A DNA stretch of 64,000 nt from Sporomusaceae bacterium (GCA_018434355.1 JAHDPL010000032.1:1-64000); one strand, 5' to 3'; positions 52,734 through 62,350 are shown, counted from the first letter of the stretch. The notes: a model not told the origin generated them from the sequence alone. Made by a program: numbers and translations.

Positions 52734-53829
52734 ACTGCTCGTCGGCATCGTAAATCTGTCCTGGAAACACGTGGCGATGTGGGTGGTCGCCGGAATCCTG
52801 ATCTACCTGGCGATCCGGCACGACTATGAACCCCTGCTTTTGCTGCCGATCGGGTTCGGCGCCATCCTGACCAACATTCCCTTCTCCTCGGCCGTCGGCC
52901 ACGAAGGTTTCCTCACCCGGCTTCTCGAGTTCGGCATTTACAGCGAACTGTTCCCTGTGCTCATCTTTATTGCCATCGGCGCGATGTGCGACTTCTCGCC
53001 GCTGATCCGGCGGCCGATCGCCATGCTGTTCGGCGCAGCCGCCCAGTTCGGCATCTTCGCCACCATCGTCATCGCCGCAATGCTTGGTTTCAATCTTAAA
53101 CAGGCGGCCGCCATCGGCATCATCGGCGCAGCGGACGGGCCGACGACGATTTACGTCGCCACCCGCTTCGCCCAGGATCTGCTCGGCCCTCTCTCGGTCG
53201 CGGCATATTCCTACATGGCGCTGGTGCCGATCATCCAGCCGCCGGTGATCAAGCTGCTGACCAGCAAAGAAGAACGGCTGATCCGGATGGAATACGAGGA
53301 GCAGGAACCGGTGTCCAAGACAACGCTGGTGCTGTTTCCGATCATGATCACGCTGATCGCCGGCATCATCGCGCCGATCTCGGTCGCCTTGATCGGCAGT
53401 TTGATGTTCGGCAACCTGATCAAAGTCAGCGGCGTAGTGGAACGGCTGTCCCAATCGGCCCAGAATGAACTGGCCAACCTGGTGACGTTGCTGCTCGGCA
53501 TCACGATCGGTTCGACGATGTCGGCGGAGAAGTTCCTGGTTGTTGAAGTGGGCATCGTGCTGGGGCTGGGGCTTGTGGCCTTCATCTTCGACACGGCGGG
53601 CGGCGTGCTGTTTGCAAAAGCCGTGAACCTGGTGGTGAAGAAGAAGATCAATCCGATGATCGGAGCCTGCGGAATTTCAGCGTTTCCGATGTCGGGTCGG
53701 GTAGTGGCGAAGATGGCGCTGGCCGAGGACCCGACGAACTTCATCATCATGCATGCGATCGGGGTGAACGTCGCCGGGCAGGTATGCTCGGTGGTGGCCG
53801 GCGGGGTCGTGCTGGCGCTGGTGAAGTGA
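52726..53829 (+). CDS. sodium-pumping decarboxylase beta subunit (OadB/MmdB/GcdB type)
   Basis: 367 residues from an ATG after GGAGGCGATCACA; the frame is open 13 codons upstream inside the RraA-like gene. Signature stretches: IRHDYEPLLLLPIGFGAILTN, GAMCDFSPLIRRP, GIIGAADGPTTIYVATRFA (with the conserved Asp), SYMALVPIIQPP, ISAFPMSGRVV and HAIGVNVAGQV. In the biotin-dependent enzymes this subunit couples decarboxylation of carboxybiotin to sodium export. No alpha (carboxyltransferase) or biotin-carrier gene lies in the window, so those must be elsewhere or the pump is driven differently. Confidence 0.93.
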   Translation: MDELLVGIVNLSWKHVAMWVVAGILIYLAIRHDYEPLLLLPIGFGAILTNIPFSSAVGHEGFLTRLLEFGIYSELFPVLIFIAIGAMCDFSPLIRRPIAMLFGAAAQFGIFATIVIAAMLGFNLKQAAAIGIIGAADGPTTIYVATRFAQDLLGPLSVAAYSYMALVPIIQPPVIKLLTSKEERLIRMEYEEQEPVSKTTLVLFPIMITLIAGIIAPISVALIGSLMFGNLIKVSGVVERLSQSAQNELANLVTLLLGITIGSTMSAEKFLVVEVGIVLGLGLVAFIFDTAGGVLFAKAVNLVVKKKINPMIGACGISAFPMSGRVVAKMALAEDPTNFIIMHAIGVNVAGQVCSVVAGGVVLALVK

Positions 53830-53848
53830 GACAAGGAGGGATTGTAAA

Positions 53849-53977
53849 ATGACGGATACAGTTCAACAATCACTGAGTTTGATGGCAATCGCCCTGCCGG
53901 CGATGTTCGCCGTGATTCTGTTGTTCATGGGCGCTACGGCGCTGCTGCACAAAACCTTTCCCGCCAAAGAGGAGTAA
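53849..53977 (+). CDS. OadG-like small gamma subunit of the sodium pump
   Basis: 42 residues: MTDTVQQSLSLMAIALPAMF, then AVILLFMGATALLHK and the charged tail TFPAKEE. A single membrane helix and short cytoplasmic tail fit gamma subunits (OadG/MmdD), though it is shorter than most and lacks the long Pro/Ala tail. AAGGAGG seven bases upstream and position 19 bases after the beta subunit support it. It would anchor the decarboxylase to the beta subunit. Confidence 0.75.
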   Translation: MTDTVQQSLSLMAIALPAMFAVILLFMGATALLHKTFPAKEE

Positions 53978-54014
53978 TTTCGCGGAAAAATCCCCACATA
54001 CCCGGCAAAAATGC

Positions 54015-54099
54015 TATAATTACGGTATGTCTGGGACGCCTTGCTGTATTCTAAGCCACAACTATTAAGACAGGCGGTGACCAACCGCACTGTCTTTTT
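54015..54099 (+). ncRNA. possible short transcript or leader between the pump genes and the CaiB gene
   Basis: A TATAAT box (54015-54020; no good -35 box seen) is followed within 80 bases by an intrinsic terminator: AAGACAG-GCGGT paired with ACCGC-A-CTGTCTT (54067-54096) and T-run to 54099. It may simply terminate the pump operon, or define a small RNA of about 75 bases, or a leader for the downstream gene. No known riboswitch consensus was recognised. Confidence 0.35.
54067..54099 (+). terminator. intrinsic terminator after the sodium-pump operon
   Basis: Stem AAGACAGGCGGT / ACCGC-A-CTGTCTT with loop GACCA and a five-base T-run ending at 54099, about 90 bases after the gamma subunit stop and upstream of the CaiB-type gene. 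Confidence 0.85.
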
Positions 54100-54167
54100 G
54101 TATTGGGCTTAGCCAAGCGAGCTTGCGTTCGCCATAATCAAGATAAACAAGGACAGGAGCGATGTCA

Positions 54168-55346
54168 ATGAAGCCGTTGCAAGGACTGAAAGTATTGGAT
54201 TTGAGCCGGGTGTTGGCCGGGCCGTATTGCACGATGATGCTGGCTGATTTCGGCGCCAACATCATCAAGATCGAGCCGCCGAAAGTCGGCGACGACTCGC
54301 GGGCGTTCGGCCCGTTTGTCGGCAAGGAGAGCGCCTATTTCATGAGCCTGAACCGCAACAAGCGCTCGATGACCCTCAATTTCAAAAATCAAGCGGAAAT
54401 TGAAGTGTTTCGGGAGATGGTCAAACAGGCCGATGTGGTGGTGGAAAATTACCGACCTGGCACGATGGAAAAATTCGGCCTGGGCTATGACGAATTGAAA
54501 ACCATCAATCCGAAGATCATTTACGCCGCCTGCTCCGGTTTTGGTCACAGCGGTCCTTATCAGTACAAACCGGCCTATGATATCATTGTTCAAGCCATGG
54601 GCGGCATCATGAGCATCACCGGTCCGGAAGGCGGCGAGCCAACCCGTGTCGGCGCATCAGTCGGCGATATCATCGCCGGCATGTTCACCGCCTACGGCAT
54701 CATGATGGCGCTGTACCACCGGGAAAAGACCGGCGAGGGACAGAAAGTCGATGTCGCGATGCTGGATTGCCAGCTGGCGGTACTGGAAAATGCGATTGCC
54801 CGCTATGTGACTTCCGGCAATGTGCCGGTTCCGCTAGGCAACCGTCATCCATCAATCACACCATTCGCATCGTTCACCGCCAAGGACGGTCATTTGATCG
54901 TGGGGGCCGGCAACGACCGACTGTGGGAAAAATTATGCAAAATCCTTGAAAAACCGGAATTGCTCAGCGATCCGCGATTTGACAACAACAACAATCGCAC
55001 CGCCCATGTCAGCGAACTGACAGCGATTCTGAACGAAACATTTTCGCATAAAACCATCAACGAATGGTTGACATTGCTGGAAGCGGCCGAACTGCCCTGC
55101 GCACCGATCAATACGGTCGACCGCATCATCAGCGACCCGCAGATTCAGCAGCGGCAAATGATCGTCGAAGTCGATCACCCGGTCGCCGGACACTTGAAAA
55201 TGGCCGGCACCCCGGTGAAAATGTCGCTAACTCCCGGCGGCATTGAACGGCCGGCTCCATTGTTGGGACAACATACGGCGGAGTTGCTGAAAGAAGTGCT
55301 CGGTTGGGATGAAGCAAAAACCGCCGCTTTCTTTGCCGACAAATAA
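54168..55346 (+). CDS. CaiB/BaiF family (class III) CoA-transferase
   Basis: 392 residues from the second of two ATG codons, eight bases after GGAG. Family features: LKVLDLSRVLAGPYCTMMLADFG, the FGPFVGKESAYFMSLNRNKRS region, DVVVENYRPGTMEKFGL, and SGFGHSGPY; the nucleophilic Asp expected in the region near VDVAMLDCQLAVLENA is present. It transfers CoA between two acids, as in formyl-, carnitine- or mesaconyl-CoA transferases. Single gene between terminators; its acid is unknown. Confidence 0.92.
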   Translation: MKPLQGLKVLDLSRVLAGPYCTMMLADFGANIIKIEPPKVGDDSRAFGPFVGKESAYFMSLNRNKRSMTLNFKNQAEIEVFREMVKQADVVVENYRPGTMEKFGLGYDELKTINPKIIYAACSGFGHSGPYQYKPAYDIIVQAMGGIMSITGPEGGEPTRVGASVGDIIAGMFTAYGIMMALYHREKTGEGQKVDVAMLDCQLAVLENAIARYVTSGNVPVPLGNRHPSITPFASFTAKDGHLIVGAGNDRLWEKLCKILEKPELLSDPRFDNNNNRTAHVSELTAILNETFSHKTINEWLTLLEAAELPCAPINTVDRIISDPQIQQRQMIVEVDHPVAGHLKMAGTPVKMSLTPGGIERPAPLLGQHTAELLKEVLGWDEAKTAAFFADK

Positions 55347-55389
55347 ACGCTTAACATTTCGACATAGCAAATACGACGCTGATAAAAAA

Positions 55390-55422
55390 GCAGGCGCTGC
55401 CGGAATTTCCGGCAGCGCCTGC
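55390..55422. terminator. bidirectional terminator between CaiB-type gene and ridA
   Basis: A perfect 15-bp stem (GCAGGCGCTGCCGGA with TCCGGCAGCGCCTGC, loop ATT), preceded by AAAAAA and followed by TTTTT, so it can work for both converging genes. Confidence 0.95.
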
Positions 55423-55461
55423 TTTTTCGCGATAATCAGTCTCTTACGGACTGCAGCGCTC

Positions 55462-55839
55462 CTATTTGACCGCGATCGCTTCGATTTCGACTACGGCGCC
55501 CTTCGGCAGCGCCGCCACCTGCACGGTCGAGCGGGCAGGCGGGTTAGTTTTAAAGAATTCGGCGTATACCGCATTCATTGCAGCGAAGTTCTGCAGGTCG
55601 GACATAAACACGGTTGTTTTCACCACCTGCTCCAGTCCACAGCCGCCGGCCGCCAGCACGGCGGACAGATTGGCAAGACATTGCCGCGTCGCCGCCGCAA
55701 TTGCGGTCAACAGTTCGCCGCTTGCCGGGTCAACCGGCAGTTGGCCGGACACAAACACCATGTTGCCGGTCTGTATCCCCTGGGAATAAGGGCCAATGGC
55801 CGCCGGAGCTTTTTCTGTAACAACGGGAGCTATACTCAT
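55462..55839 (-). CDS. ridA: RidA family reactive-intermediate deaminase
   Basis: 125 residues with IGPYSQGIQTGNMVFVSGQLP, VVKTTVFMSDLQNFAAMNAVY and the conserved arginine in PARSTVQVAALPKGAVVEIEA. RidA hydrolyses 2-aminoacrylate and other enamines made by PLP enzymes. ATG start with AGGAGG upstream. It is the last gene before the bidirectional terminator, 48 bases after the pyruvate:ferredoxin oxidoreductase gene. Confidence 0.95.
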   Translation of the reverse strand: MSIAPVVTEKAPAAIGPYSQGIQTGNMVFVSGQLPVDPASGELLTAIAAATRQCLANLSAVLAAGGCGLEQVVKTTVFMSDLQNFAAMNAVYAEFFKTNPPARSTVQVAALPKGAVVEIEAIAVK

Positions 55840-55887
55840 TTGATGTCCTCCTCAATTTTCTGGTCGTTCGGTTCGTACACGGCAGGC

Positions 55888-58800
55888 TCAAACTTTTGCC
55901 GCCGCCAGTTTTTGATAGTTCTGCAGCCGCTCCATCGCGTCCTGCTCGGTTTTAGAATACAGGGCTTCGGCCAGTTCGGGGAATTGTTTCTGCAACGAAG
56001 AATAACGGACTTCGCCCATCAGGAACTCGCGGAAGTTCATCGTCGGCGGTTTCGAGTCCATGCTGAACGGATTGGTTCCCTGTTCCTTCAGTTCGGGGTT
56101 GTAGCGATACAGCGACCAGTAACCGCACTCGACCGCCCGTTTCGCTTCGGCTTGGCTGCAGCCCATGCCGGCTTTCAGGCCGTGGTTGATGCAGGGTGAG
56201 TAAGCGATGATCAGCGACGGTCCCGGATAGGCCTCGGCTTCGGCAATCGCTTTCAGGGTCTGGGCCTTGTCGGCGCCCATGGCGATCTGGGCTACATAGA
56301 CATAACCGTAGCTCATCGCGATCATGCCGAGGTCTTTTTTCTTGGTCTTCTTGCCGTCGGCGGCAAACTTGGCGATCGCGGCGGTCGGCGTCGCTTTCGA
56401 GGATTGGCCGCCGGTATTGGAATACACTTCCGTATCGAATACCAACACATTGATGTTCTCACCGGACGCAAGCACATGATCCAGGCCGCCGAATCCGATG
56501 TCGTAGGCCCAGCCGTCGCCGCCGAACAGCCATTGCGACCGCTTGACCAGGAAGTCTCTGTTTTCATAGATTTCCGCCAGTAGCGGCGTTTTATCCTTCA
56601 ACGGTTCGATCACGGCGATCAGGCGGTCGGCCCGCTCGCGTGCACCGGTTCCCTGCTCCAGGTTGGCCAGCCAGTCCTGCGCAGCTTGGGCAAATCCATC
56701 GCCCAATCCCAGCTGCAGCGCCGCTTCCACCTTCTGCGCCAGTTGCTTGCGCAATTGTTTCACGCCCAGCATCATGCCCAGACCGTATTCGGCGTTGTCT
56801 TCGAATAACGAGTTGCCCCAGGCCGGTCCATGTCCCCGATGATTGGTCGTGTAGGGGATCGAGGGTGCGCTGCCGGCCCAGACCGAAGAGCAGCCGGTCG
56901 CGTTGGCGATCATCAGACGGTCGCCGAACAGTTGGGTAACCAGTTTGGCATAGCCGGTTTCCAGACAACCGGCGCAGGCGCCGGAGAATTCCAAGAGCGG
57001 TTGCTCAAACTGACTGCCTTTGACGGTCAGCGGATTGAATGGGTTTTGCTTCGGCGAAAGACCCAGCGCGTAGTTCCACAGCGCATCCTGCTCCAGCTGG
57101 CTGTCCAGTGGTTTCATCACCAGCGCCTTTTGTTTGGCCGGGCAAACTTCTACGCAGTTGCCGCAACCGGTGCAGTCGTTGACGGAAATCGCCAGCCGGA
57201 ACTGCAGGTCTTTGGCGCCAATCGCCGGTTTGGCCGTGAAGCCGGCCGGGGCGGACGCCATTTCCTCACCGGTCGCCAAAACGGGGCGAATGCTGGCATG
57301 CGGACAGACAAACGAACACTGGTTGCACTGGATACAGTGCTCCATTTGCCATTCCGGCACGTCGATCGCGATACCGCGTTTTTCGTAGGCGGAGGTTCCG
57401 AGCGGGAACGTGCCGTCCTCTTGTCCGACCAGCGCACTTACCGGCAGTTTGTCGCCTTCCTGACGGTTCATCGGTACCAGGATCTTGTTGATGAAGGAGG
57501 GAACCTCTTTTTGCAGCTCACTGCTGCAGGCGCAGGCAAACTTGGCCTGGTCGGCCTGGCTGTTTTCCGCCTGGGCCCAGCTTGCCGGCACGGCAACCTT
57601 GACGGCCGCCTGCATTCCCTGCGTGATTGCCGCGTTATTCATTTCGATAATCTTGCTGCCTTTGTGGCCATAGGCGTCGACGACTGCGTCGCGCAGGTAT
57701 TTTTCGGCTTTTTCCAGCGGAATGATCTGCGCCAGTTTGAAAAACGCCACTTGCATCAAAATGTTGAAGCGTCCGCCAAGACCGATATCTTGGGCGAGTT
57801 GCACGGCATTGATCGTATAGAACTGGATGTTGTTGGCCGCGATGAAGCGCTTCATGCTACCAGGCAACTTTTCGTCCAACTCCGACTGTGACCATTTGGT
57901 GTTGAGCAGGAAGGTTCCGCCAGGCTTCAGCCCTTCCAGCAAATCGTATTTGTCGACGTACGACTGCTGCGAACAGGAGATAAAATCCGCCTTATTGATC
58001 AGATAGGGAGCCTTGATCGGCGTGTCGCCGAAACGTAGGTGCGACACGGTAATGCCGCCGGATTTCTTGGAATCGTAGGCGAAGTATGCTTGAGCGTACA
58101 TGTCGGTTTTGTCGCCAATGATCTTGATCGCGCTCTTGTTGGCGCCGACCGTGCCATCCGCACCGAGGCCCCAGAATTTGCAGGCCTTGGTTCCCTGCGG
58201 CGTGGTGTCGACGTCTTGGCCAAGCGGCAGCGAAGTGTGATTCACATCGTCGATGATACCCACGGTGAAGTGGTCTTTCGGTTGCGCCGAAGCAAGATTG
58301 TCGAACACTTCCTTGATCTGGCCGGGGATGATGTCTTTGCCGCCGACGCCGGCCCGACCGCCGACGATGACCGGTTGCCATTCGCGACCGTAGAAGGCGG
58401 TTTTGACATCCAGATACAACGGCTCCGCCTGCGCGCCCATCTCTTTGGTCCGGTCCAACACGGCGATTTTCTTGACCGTCTTGGGGATGTCACGCAGGAA
58501 ATGCGACACCGAGAACGGCCGGAACAAATGCACCGTCAATACGCCGACCTTTTCGCCTTTGGCGTTCAGGTGGTCGACGACTTCCTCGATCGTTTCGCAC
58601 ATTGATCCCATGGCGATGATCAGGCGTTCAGCATCCGGCGCGCCATGATAATTGAACAGCGAGTATTTGCGGCCGGTCAGTTTAGTGATTTCGGCCATAT
58701 AGCCCTCGACGATCTCCGGCAGTTCTTCCCAGTAACGATTGGCGACTTCACGCTGCTGGAAGTGGATATCCGGGTTCTGCACGCTGCCGCGCAGCACCGG

Positions 58801-59445
58801 ATGATCCGGATTGAGCGCCCGGCGACGGAATTCGTTCACCGCACTATAGTCTAGGAGGCCTGCCAGTTCGTCATATTCCAGCACTTCAATCTTCTGCACT
58901 TCGTGGGAGGTCCGGAATCCGTCGAAAAAGTTCAGAAACGGCACTCGGCCTTTAATCGCCGACAAATGGGCAACTGCCGCCAGGTCCATGACCTGTTGCA
59001 CGCTGCTTTCCGCCAGCATGGCAAAGCCGGTCTGCCGCGTCGCCATCACGTCGGAATGATCGCCAAAAATGCTGATCGCGTTCGCGCCGATGACACGGGC
59101 GCTAACGTGGAATACTCCAGGGAGCAGCTCGCCGGCGATTTTGTACATGTTGGGAATCATCAAGAGTAGCCCTTGCGAGGCGGTATAGGTCGTCGTGAGC
59201 GCGCCGGCCTGCAACGATCCATGCACGGCGCCGGCCGCGCCGCCTTCAGACTGCATCTCCACCACCTGCACGGTTTGGCCGAAAATGTTCTTGCGGCCCT
59301 GCGCCGCCCAGTCATCAACGTTCTCCGCCATGTTGGAAGAAGGCGTAATCGGAAAGATTGCCGCCACATCGGTGAACGCATACGAAACGTACGCGGCCGC
59401 CGTGTTTCCGTCCATTGTCTTCATTTTCCTGCGATCGTTCTTCAT
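55888..59445 (-). CDS. nifJ: pyruvate:ferredoxin (flavodoxin) oxidoreductase
   Basis: 1185 residues from an ATG after GGGGGGATC, the usual one-chain size. Domain I begins KTMDGNTAAAYVSYAFTDV with FPITPSS; domain II, the gamma-like domain with GTVGANKSAIKIIG; the ferredoxin domain has two [4Fe-4S] motifs, HCIQCNQCSFVCPHA and DCTGCGNCVEVCPAK; the TPP domain has GDGWAYDIGFGGLDHVL and EVYSNTGGQSSKATP. It converts pyruvate and CoA to acetyl-CoA, CO2 and reduced ferredoxin or flavodoxin. The gap to the AbgT gene upstream is only 54 bases, so they may share a transcript. Confidence 0.97.
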   Translation of the reverse strand: MKNDRRKMKTMDGNTAAAYVSYAFTDVAAIFPITPSSNMAENVDDWAAQGRKNIFGQTVQVVEMQSEGGAAGAVHGSLQAGALTTTYTASQGLLLMIPNMYKIAGELLPGVFHVSARVIGANAISIFGDHSDVMATRQTGFAMLAESSVQQVMDLAAVAHLSAIKGRVPFLNFFDGFRTSHEVQKIEVLEYDELAGLLDYSAVNEFRRRALNPDHPVLRGSVQNPDIHFQQREVANRYWEELPEIVEGYMAEITKLTGRKYSLFNYHGAPDAERLIIAMGSMCETIEEVVDHLNAKGEKVGVLTVHLFRPFSVSHFLRDIPKTVKKIAVLDRTKEMGAQAEPLYLDVKTAFYGREWQPVIVGGRAGVGGKDIIPGQIKEVFDNLASAQPKDHFTVGIIDDVNHTSLPLGQDVDTTPQGTKACKFWGLGADGTVGANKSAIKIIGDKTDMYAQAYFAYDSKKSGGITVSHLRFGDTPIKAPYLINKADFISCSQQSYVDKYDLLEGLKPGGTFLLNTKWSQSELDEKLPGSMKRFIAANNIQFYTINAVQLAQDIGLGGRFNILMQVAFFKLAQIIPLEKAEKYLRDAVVDAYGHKGSKIIEMNNAAITQGMQAAVKVAVPASWAQAENSQADQAKFACACSSELQKEVPSFINKILVPMNRQEGDKLPVSALVGQEDGTFPLGTSAYEKRGIAIDVPEWQMEHCIQCNQCSFVCPHASIRPVLATGEEMASAPAGFTAKPAIGAKDLQFRLAISVNDCTGCGNCVEVCPAKQKALVMKPLDSQLEQDALWNYALGLSPKQNPFNPLTVKGSQFEQPLLEFSGACAGCLETGYAKLVTQLFGDRLMIANATGCSSVWAGSAPSIPYTTNHRGHGPAWGNSLFEDNAEYGLGMMLGVKQLRKQLAQKVEAALQLGLGDGFAQAAQDWLANLEQGTGARERADRLIAVIEPLKDKTPLLAEIYENRDFLVKRSQWLFGGDGWAYDIGFGGLDHVLASGENINVLVFDTEVYSNTGGQSSKATPTAAIAKFAADGKKTKKKDLGMIAMSYGYVYVAQIAMGADKAQTLKAIAEAEAYPGPSLIIAYSPCINHGLKAGMGCSQAEAKRAVECGYWSLYRYNPELKEQGTNPFSMDSKPPTMNFREFLMGEVRYSSLQKQFPELAEALYSKTEQDAMERLQNYQKLAAAKV

Positions 59446-59499
59446 CAAATTTGATCCCCCCGTATTTTCATTCCGCTTTATGCGGTAACCGACTGCCCC

Positions 59500-61086
59500 C
59501 TATTTCATCCACAAGCTAACTCCCGGACCCAGGGGCAGATTGAACACCATCCAGACAATTAACAACGCGATCAACACTACCAGGAACGCCAACCCATAAG
59601 GCAATGTCATGGAAATAATATTGCCCAGCCCGATTTCTTCGTCATCCTGTTTGTATTGCTGCATGATTGCCAATACCATCGGAATGAAGTAATTGATCGG
59701 CGTAATTGGATTCGTACAGGTATCGCCAATTCTAAACGCCATCTGGGTTAGCGCCGGTGAAAAGCCGACTTGTGCAAACATCGGCACAAAGATCGGCGCC
59801 AAAATCATCCATTTCGACGAGCCGCTGGTGAGGAACAGGTTCAAAAACGCAACCAAAATAACAAACGACACCGCCAGCGGCACGCCGGTAAAGTTCATGG
59901 CCTGCAGCACCTGGGCGCCCTTGACGGAAAGAATGACCGCCATCTTGCTGGCCGAAAAGAAATAGATGAAAAACGCGGCCGGAAATGCAACAACAAAATA
60001 GGACAGGGATGATTTAAGCCCGCCGGCCATAAGTCCGGGGACATCCCGGTGGCTTTTGATCGCGCCGGAACCTATGCCATAGCCGGTACCGACAAACATG
60101 AACAAGAAAAACAAAATCGCCACGACTCCGCTAAGCAACGGCGACGCCGGCAAGAAATTGCCCGCCGCGTTGCGCAACACGCCATGGGCAGGTACGGTTC
60201 CCATCAGGACCAGGGCTAAAAACACTAAAAAATACCACATCGACAGTTTGAGGCCCCGATTCTCTGCGGGAGTAATCCGGCGACCTTCGATGCCGCTGAC
60301 ATCCAGTTTGCCTTTGGGATTCACATACATCGGCATTACATACTCGGTAATCACGGTGACTGTCAACGCAATCAGAATGGTGGTAGGAATCATGAAGAAA
60401 TAGTTGATCAGCGGATGTGTCGGCGCCACGATCCCCATGCTCTGCGCCGCCGAGGCCGTGATGCCGGAGAGTAGCGCATCGTCGCCGGTTACCAGTAGGT
60501 TTGCCGTAAATCCGCCATGACCGGATACATATCCGACAATCGCGCCAAGAATGGCATTGCGCCCGAGCGAAGCAAACAAAGCCGCGCCCAGCGTTGTAGA
60601 TATGATAATGCCGGCATTGCCCGAAATATTGGCGCAAACGCCGACAAGCGACAGCATGAAGGTCACCATATAGGGAGGTGCGCCCAGCAGCGTCTTTTTC
60701 ATAAACGCATCAAAAAAGCCCGTATCCTGGACATAGCCGATGCCAAGCATCAGCACCATCACAATGCCAAGCGGCGGGAACGTAATATAGGTTTTGACGA
60801 AGTCAGTCAAAAATTCCTGCAAAAACTTTGCTTCCAGCAAATTTCGCACGCCGACCGTGGTCATCTTGGAAGCGCCGCCGCCGGTCGCCGCCGACATATA
60901 GGTTACGGAAACTCCTGCCGCATTCAGGACATAGGAAAGCACCAGTACAACGACGGCAAAAATCACAAACAGGAAGAATGGGTCAGGCAATTTGTTGCCA
61001 CCGGTCTCAATCAGTTTCAGGATTGTTTTCATTCGAGTCGACGATGCCAGATTTCCGCCTTTGTGTTCTTTTTCGCTTTCAGTCAT
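59500..61086 (-). CDS. AbgT-family transporter (p-aminobenzoyl-glutamate type)
   Basis: 528 residues with about 12 hydrophobic segments. AbgT features: ETGGNKLPDPFFLFVIFA at the N-terminus, GIGYVQDTGFFDAFMK, SGNAGIIISTTLGAALF, GGFTANLLVTGDDALLSGIT and, near the end, GSSKWMILAPIFVPMF with RIGDTCTNPITPINYF. Family members move p-aminobenzoyl-glutamate or related compounds, coupled to protons or sodium, and some export sulfonamides. The adjoining M20 peptidase gene (36 bases upstream) supports uptake and hydrolysis of an acyl- or aminobenzoyl-amino acid. ATG start with GAGGAGG upstream. Confidence 0.92.
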   Translation of the reverse strand: MTESEKEHKGGNLASSTRMKTILKLIETGGNKLPDPFFLFVIFAVVVLVLSYVLNAAGVSVTYMSAATGGGASKMTTVGVRNLLEAKFLQEFLTDFVKTYITFPPLGIVMVLMLGIGYVQDTGFFDAFMKKTLLGAPPYMVTFMLSLVGVCANISGNAGIIISTTLGAALFASLGRNAILGAIVGYVSGHGGFTANLLVTGDDALLSGITASAAQSMGIVAPTHPLINYFFMIPTTILIALTVTVITEYVMPMYVNPKGKLDVSGIEGRRITPAENRGLKLSMWYFLVFLALVLMGTVPAHGVLRNAAGNFLPASPLLSGVVAILFFLFMFVGTGYGIGSGAIKSHRDVPGLMAGGLKSSLSYFVVAFPAAFFIYFFSASKMAVILSVKGAQVLQAMNFTGVPLAVSFVILVAFLNLFLTSGSSKWMILAPIFVPMFAQVGFSPALTQMAFRIGDTCTNPITPINYFIPMVLAIMQQYKQDDEEIGLGNIISMTLPYGLAFLVVLIALLIVWMVFNLPLGPGVSLWMK

Positions 61087-61122
61087 GGGTTTTCCTCCTC
61101 ATTGTGCTTAATATGTTGTGGT

Positions 61123-62292
61123 TTATTGTTGAACGGCATCCAATTCCAGCACGCTGGCGATCAAAAGTTTTGCTCGTTCAAAAATCGTGTCGACAACGGC
61201 AAACTCTTCTGGACTATGATTGCGACCGCCTTTCACCCCAATCGCACAAACCGTCGGAACGCCGGCAATTACCGTGTAGGCCGAATCGGAAGCGCCGCCG
61301 ACATGCTTGGCATAGGGCACGCCAAAGCCGTTCTCCGTCGACACCTTGGCCACCAGTTCAAACAGTTTCATGACTCCTTCGGTTGTCTTCATCGGCTTGA
61401 TTCCTTCCATAAACACAACCTTAGTCGAGGTTCCTTCGATATGCGTTTTTTCACCGACCGTCTGCAGTTGCTCCAGGATCCACGGCAAATCATCCGGGTC
61501 TTTGTAGCGCACGTCGATATCGATTTTGGCATAGTCGGGAACCGCCGTGGACGTTTTGCCACCCTGCATGACGCCAACATTGAAACTGATTCCTTTATCC
61601 CAGTCCGTCAGACTCTGCACGCCAATGATTTTATGCGCCATCTCCAAAATGGCGCTGCGACCGTTTTCCGGGTCATTGCCCGCATGCGCCGCCACGCCGT
61701 GCACCTCCATCATAAAGCGGGCCACGCCTTTGCGCCCGACAACAATGCCGTCATCCATAAATCCGGTTTCCGCGTTGAACGCCGCCGCGTAGCCCTTCGA
61801 TTCTGCGACAAGCAGATCGGGCGCCGTCGACTTGGCATGCAGCACCTCTTCGTCGCCTGCCAGTAGCACCTTGATCGGTCGCGAATCATACCCCGCCGCG
61901 TTCAACGCCTTGATCGCATAGAGAAACGCGACAATACCGCCTTTCATGTCCAGCACGCCCGGCCCGTAGACTTTTCCGTCCTTGATGACAAAAGGCCGCT
62001 CGGCGGCGGCGCCGGCCGCAATGGCCGTGTCCATGTGTCCCAGAAAGATTACTCCCGGTTTATTCCGCTCTGCTCCCAGTTCGGCAATCAGCATATTGCC
62101 GGCGTGTTCAAATTCAACGGACCGGATAGCAGCGCCCACGTCGGCCAAAACTTGTCCAAACCTGGCGGCAACCGCATCAATCCCTGCCTTTTCATGCGGA
62201 CCGCTTTCCTGCATGACGACATCCCGCCAGAATTCGACCATTTCCTCACGATGCTGGTCCACGAACTGAAACGCCTGTTGCTTCTTGTTCAT
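61123..62292 (-). CDS. M20-family metallopeptidase (carboxypeptidase G2-like)
   Basis: 389 residues. Two-zinc M20 motifs: IFLGHMDTA (His and Asp), GPGVLDMKGGIVAFLYAI (bridging Asp), LLAGDEEVLHAKS (catalytic Glu pair), a dimerisation domain from about 180 to 290, and a final His in GGRNHSPEEFAV. Carboxypeptidase G2-type enzymes release glutamate from folate or N-acylglutamates. With the AbgT transporter directly downstream it would cleave an imported p-aminobenzoyl-glutamate-like compound. ATG start with AAGGAGGG. Confidence 0.92.
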   Translation of the reverse strand: MNKKQQAFQFVDQHREEMVEFWRDVVMQESGPHEKAGIDAVAARFGQVLADVGAAIRSVEFEHAGNMLIAELGAERNKPGVIFLGHMDTAIAAGAAAERPFVIKDGKVYGPGVLDMKGGIVAFLYAIKALNAAGYDSRPIKVLLAGDEEVLHAKSTAPDLLVAESKGYAAAFNAETGFMDDGIVVGRKGVARFMMEVHGVAAHAGNDPENGRSAILEMAHKIIGVQSLTDWDKGISFNVGVMQGGKTSTAVPDYAKIDIDVRYKDPDDLPWILEQLQTVGEKTHIEGTSTKVVFMEGIKPMKTTEGVMKLFELVAKVSTENGFGVPYAKHVGGASDSAYTVIAGVPTVCAIGVKGGRNHSPEEFAVVDTIFERAKLLIASVLELDAVQQ

Positions 62293-62350
62293 TGTTGCCC
62301 TCCTTGTTATTAATTAATTATTGTTATCGAACGCCTTTTCCACGACAAAA

